From MGIIb-O5 sp036154155 (lineage in GTDB: Archaea; Thermoplasmatota; Poseidoniia; Poseidoniales; Thalassarchaeaceae): a stretch of DNA of 61,061 bases. Shown here one piece after another: positions 59,058-61,061 of this stretch. The notes beneath the pieces are model-generated. The model saw nothing but the letters and a program-made list of their open reading frames with translations, searched no databases and was not told the origin of the DNA. How positions within the stretch are numbered: position 1 is the stretch's first letter; every line of letters starts with the position of its first letter. The position numbers and the translations under genes are program-made. The DNA lies in contig JAYZLP010000002.1 in assembly GCA_036154155.1 (NCBI GenBank), positions 1-61,061 on the forward strand, in the 5' to 3' direction.

Positions 59058-59705
59058 ATGTCGGAAACCACCACAATTTCGGTTGGCGGCATGACTTGCA
59101 CCGGTTGTTCAGGAAACGTGTCATCGGCGCTCTCCTCACTAGCAGAAGTGACGTCAGCGGAGGTTTCCCATGAAACTGGATTGGCAGTCGTGGAGCACAG
59201 CGGTGCGGACAGGGAATCGTTGGTCAGGGCCATCCTCGCCTCGGGCTACTCGGTCGATGGCGAGGAACTGCCATTCGACTGGTCGGATGGGTCAGTATGG
59301 AGGCAGTCCGCGCACAATACGAAGTGGTGCCTGGTAGGTTGTTCAATCGGTGATTTTGGCACCATTGCCGCATTCCAATTTATTCCTTATCTCGATGCCC
59401 TTGGATGGTCTACAATGTCGATTATGCTGCTTGCGATGTTCAACGGGATCATGACCTCTATCGCTCTCGAGACCATAATCCTCTCAGCCCAAATGGCATT
59501 GAATGAAGCTTTCAGAGTCGCGATTGGAATGTCCCTGATTTCGATGATTTCAATGGAAGCGACGATGAATATTGTTGACGTTGTTCTGACAGGTGGGGCA
59601 AAGCTGACTTGGTGGGTCATCCCACCAATGCTAATTGCGGGCTTCTTGGCCCCCTGGCCATACAATTATTGGAGGCTCAAGAAGTACGGGGTCGCTTGTC
59701 ATTAG
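59058..59705 (+). CDS. Heavy-metal-associated domain fused to DUF4396-like membrane domain
   Basis: A 215-residue protein. Residues 1-68 form a heavy-metal-associated domain with the metal motif GMTCTGCSGNV (C14 and C17), as in copper chaperones and P-type ATPases. Residues 88-215 contain WCLVGCSIGDFGTIAAFQF and three or four helices, which I recall as a DUF4396-like domain. The pairing suggests a membrane protein that binds or moves Cu+ or another soft metal; this is inference. ATG 59058 is 58 bases from the predicted end of the ileS leader. A NAD synthetase gene follows after 10 bases. Confidence 0.78.
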   Translation: MSETTTISVGGMTCTGCSGNVSSALSSLAEVTSAEVSHETGLAVVEHSGADRESLVRAILASGYSVDGEELPFDWSDGSVWRQSAHNTKWCLVGCSIGDFGTIAAFQFIPYLDALGWSTMSIMLLAMFNGIMTSIALETIILSAQMALNEAFRVAIGMSLISMISMEATMNIVDVVLTGGAKLTWWVIPPMLIAGFLAPWPYNYWRLKKYGVACH

Positions 59706-59715
59706 GTGGTATGAA

Positions 59716-60498
59716 ATGCAGGACTGGGGCAATCTCTCCGAGCAGATTTCCAATTGGATATCGAGTTACGCCAGCAGTAATGGCATCTCTACATTGGTGG
59801 TGGGCGTCTCAGGCGGAATAGACTCCGCGGTCACCTCCGCGCTTTGCGCCAAAACCGGACTAAGGACCATGGCTCTCAACATGCCTATTCACCAGGAGCC
59901 CTCCCAATACGATCTATCCAACCAGCACATAGAATGGCTATCCACTAATTGGGAAAATGTGGAGGGCCACATAATCGATCTCTCCGGGGCCTTCGACTCA
60001 ATGAGTGCCGAACTCGAGAAGAAGGCAGTAGATGAACTGGCCTTGGCAAACACAAGGGCCAGACTCAGGATGGCCACCCTGTATTCCCTAGCAGGCTCGA
60101 ACAATGGCATAGTGGTCGGCACCGGAAACAAGGTCGAGGATTTCGGTGTCGGCTTCTTCACCAAGTACGGTGACGGGGGGGTCGATATCTCCCCAATCGC
60201 CGACCTATACAAATCAGAAGTTTACTCCCTTGCAAAGGCTCTCGGAATCATCCAGGAAATCCAGGATGCCGCCCCCACGGACGGCCTGTGGGACGACGGC
60301 AGGACCGATGAGGAGCAGATGGGTGCTACATACGAGGAATTGGAGTGGGCAATGAGGGAGATAGAGAGCCCTTCGGGCAAAGAACCCACGGAGAGGCAGA
60401 GCCAGGTGATGGAGAGGTACCTCCAGCTAAACAGCGCCAATTCCCACAAGATGAAGCCGATTCCCGTGTTCAAGAGGGGGACCACTGAGTTCAATTAA
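59716..60498 (+). CDS. nadE: NAD+ synthetase, ammonia-dependent
   Basis: It makes NAD+ from deamido-NAD+, ATP and ammonia. The 260-residue protein has the PP-loop VVGVSGGIDSAVTSALCA. NTRARLRMATLYSLAGSNNGIVVGTGNKVEDFGVGFFTKYGDGG and ISPIADLYKSEVYSLAKALG are family blocks. There is no N-terminal glutaminase domain. ATG 59716 (MQDWGNLSEQI) is chosen; the frame extends upstream into the HMA gene. It is in the same orientation and is followed after 20 bases by the PH-domain gene. Confidence 0.95.
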   Translation: MQDWGNLSEQISNWISSYASSNGISTLVVGVSGGIDSAVTSALCAKTGLRTMALNMPIHQEPSQYDLSNQHIEWLSTNWENVEGHIIDLSGAFDSMSAELEKKAVDELALANTRARLRMATLYSLAGSNNGIVVGTGNKVEDFGVGFFTKYGDGGVDISPIADLYKSEVYSLAKALGIIQEIQDAAPTDGLWDDGRTDEEQMGATYEELEWAMREIESPSGKEPTERQSQVMERYLQLNSANSHKMKPIPVFKRGTTEFN

Positions 60499-60518
60499 GT
60501 CGCGCCCTACGCCTAGCC

Positions 60519-61055
60519 ATGCAGGAAGGCGTTACAATGCAAACCAGTTATGCCGACAGTGGCCAAATCATGGCAGTGGAGTTCGATAGGAAGATTATCA
60601 TTTACTGGTGGATGATGGCAAACGTAGGACTTCTAGCTTCAATGGTTGGAATCATACTAATGCCAATCTGGATCCCGTTCGGGTGGCTTGTTCACAGGAA
60701 GCAGTATGAGCACATGAGTGGTGCCCTTACAGAACGCTCGATCAACATGCGCATGGGTTGGTTGTTCAAGAAGCAGCAGAACATCGCTCTGGACAAGCTG
60801 ACCGACGTCTCGATCCACGAGGGCCCGATTCTGAGCGCGTTCGGAGTCGTCAGGATGCAGTTCGAGACCGCGGGCGCCGCCCCGTTCATACTGACCGGGG
60901 TGAAGAACGCCAACGAGTTCCGCGACCTAGTCCTCAGGCAGAGGGACTCGCTGGTCTCAGCCCCCCAGCCCCAGGCCGCCCCTCAGGCCGGATCAAGCGA
61001 CGTCCTAGTCGAGATCAGGGACCTCCTGAAGAGCATAGACTCCAGGCTCGAGTGA
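60519..61055 (+). CDS. Membrane PH-domain (bPH2/YdbT-like) protein
   Basis: A 178-residue protein with two N-terminal helices (IYWWMMANVGLLASMVGIILMPIWIPFGWLV region). A bacterial PH domain follows (YEHMSGALTERSINMRMGW, KQQNIALDKLTDVSIHEGP, FETAGAAPFIL). A proline/alanine-rich linker and a C-terminal amphipathic helix (VLVEIRDLLKSIDSRLE) end the protein. ATG 60519 or ATG 60537 (MQTSYADSG) could be the start. The stop lies 6 bases before the window edge, so the gene is complete. Function is unknown. Confidence 0.8.
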   Translation: MQEGVTMQTSYADSGQIMAVEFDRKIIIYWWMMANVGLLASMVGIILMPIWIPFGWLVHRKQYEHMSGALTERSINMRMGWLFKKQQNIALDKLTDVSIHEGPILSAFGVVRMQFETAGAAPFILTGVKNANEFRDLVLRQRDSLVSAPQPQAAPQAGSSDVLVEIRDLLKSIDSRLE

Positions 61056-61061
61056 TCGGTA

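Noticed and set aside
1..61061. CRISPR arrays, insertion sequences, prophage or toxin-antitoxin modules
   Set aside because: No regularly spaced repeats, transposase, integrase or capsid-like proteins were found on either strand; the region reads as stable chromosome.

Overview
The window looks like a piece of chromosome from a planktonic euryarchaeon of the Marine Group II type (Candidatus Poseidoniia); this is inference from gene content, not a database match. The archaeal markers are a TATA-box binding protein, the archaeal shikimate route (ADH synthase, dehydroquinate synthase II and a GHMP-type shikimate kinase), an archaeal FAD synthetase (RibL), mevalonate kinase and a SepF-like division protein. 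Bacterial-type genes sit among them: a RibE riboflavin synthase, a molybdenum hydroxylase set, a MoxR/DUF58 cluster, and large secreted lipoproteins and proteases. Coding density is very high. No intergenic gap exceeds about 190 bases, and there are many 1-4 base overlaps (ATGA, GTGA, TAATG). I see no rRNA, tRNA, CRISPR array, insertion sequence or integrase.

Layout. 1-321: 3' end of an exonuclease III gene, followed by a tight hairpin. 0.4-4.1 kb (+): shikimate/chorismate operon. 4.1-9.1 kb (-): operon of a DUF4350 protein, MoxR ATPase, DUF58 protein and a membrane protein. 9.2-20.9 kb (-): a run centred on a three-subunit molybdenum hydroxylase resembling 4-hydroxybenzoyl-CoA reductase, with XdhC, MocA, a bat-type regulator, a secreted subtilase, an acyl-CoA dehydrogenase, a ZIP transporter and a cation exchanger. 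21-23.9 kb (-): one long alpha-beta fused 2-oxoacid dehydrogenase E1 with an N-terminal zinc ribbon. 24-28.3 kb (-): riboflavin/FAD genes ribB-ribL-ribE-ribH, then thioredoxin reductase and a ThiF-rhodanese protein. 28.4-33.4 kb (+): sugar-kinase-like GHMP protein, a 1276-residue secreted subtilase fused to an AmpG-like permease, and a glutaredoxin. 33.4-38 kb (-): esterase, lipoprotein, membrane pyrophosphatase and a class I amidotransferase. 38-41 kb: NifU-domain protein, endonuclease III, peroxiredoxin and small proteins. 41-46.8 kb (-): SepF-like protein, a large PKD/CARDB-type surface protein, TBP and mevalonate kinase. 46.9-51.6 kb (+): membrane Fe-S oxidoreductase, C26 amidotransferase and CysRS. 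51.6-55.8 kb: a secreted amidohydrolase with a lamin-tail domain, divergent from an Asp-box lipoprotein. 55.8-61 kb: IleRS, divergent from an HMA-DUF4396 membrane protein, then NadE and a PH-domain membrane protein.

How it works together. The contents suggest an aerobic or facultative heterotroph that digests protein at the cell surface, takes up products, burns acyl-CoA and 2-oxoacid substrates through flavin enzymes, and makes its own flavins. The most unusual items are the subtilase-permease fusion, the molybdenum hydroxylase region, and a set of perfect hairpins with three-base loops at gene boundaries. Three of the hairpins directly follow stop codons; others lie at predicted 5' ends of operons, and one has a start codon in its loop.
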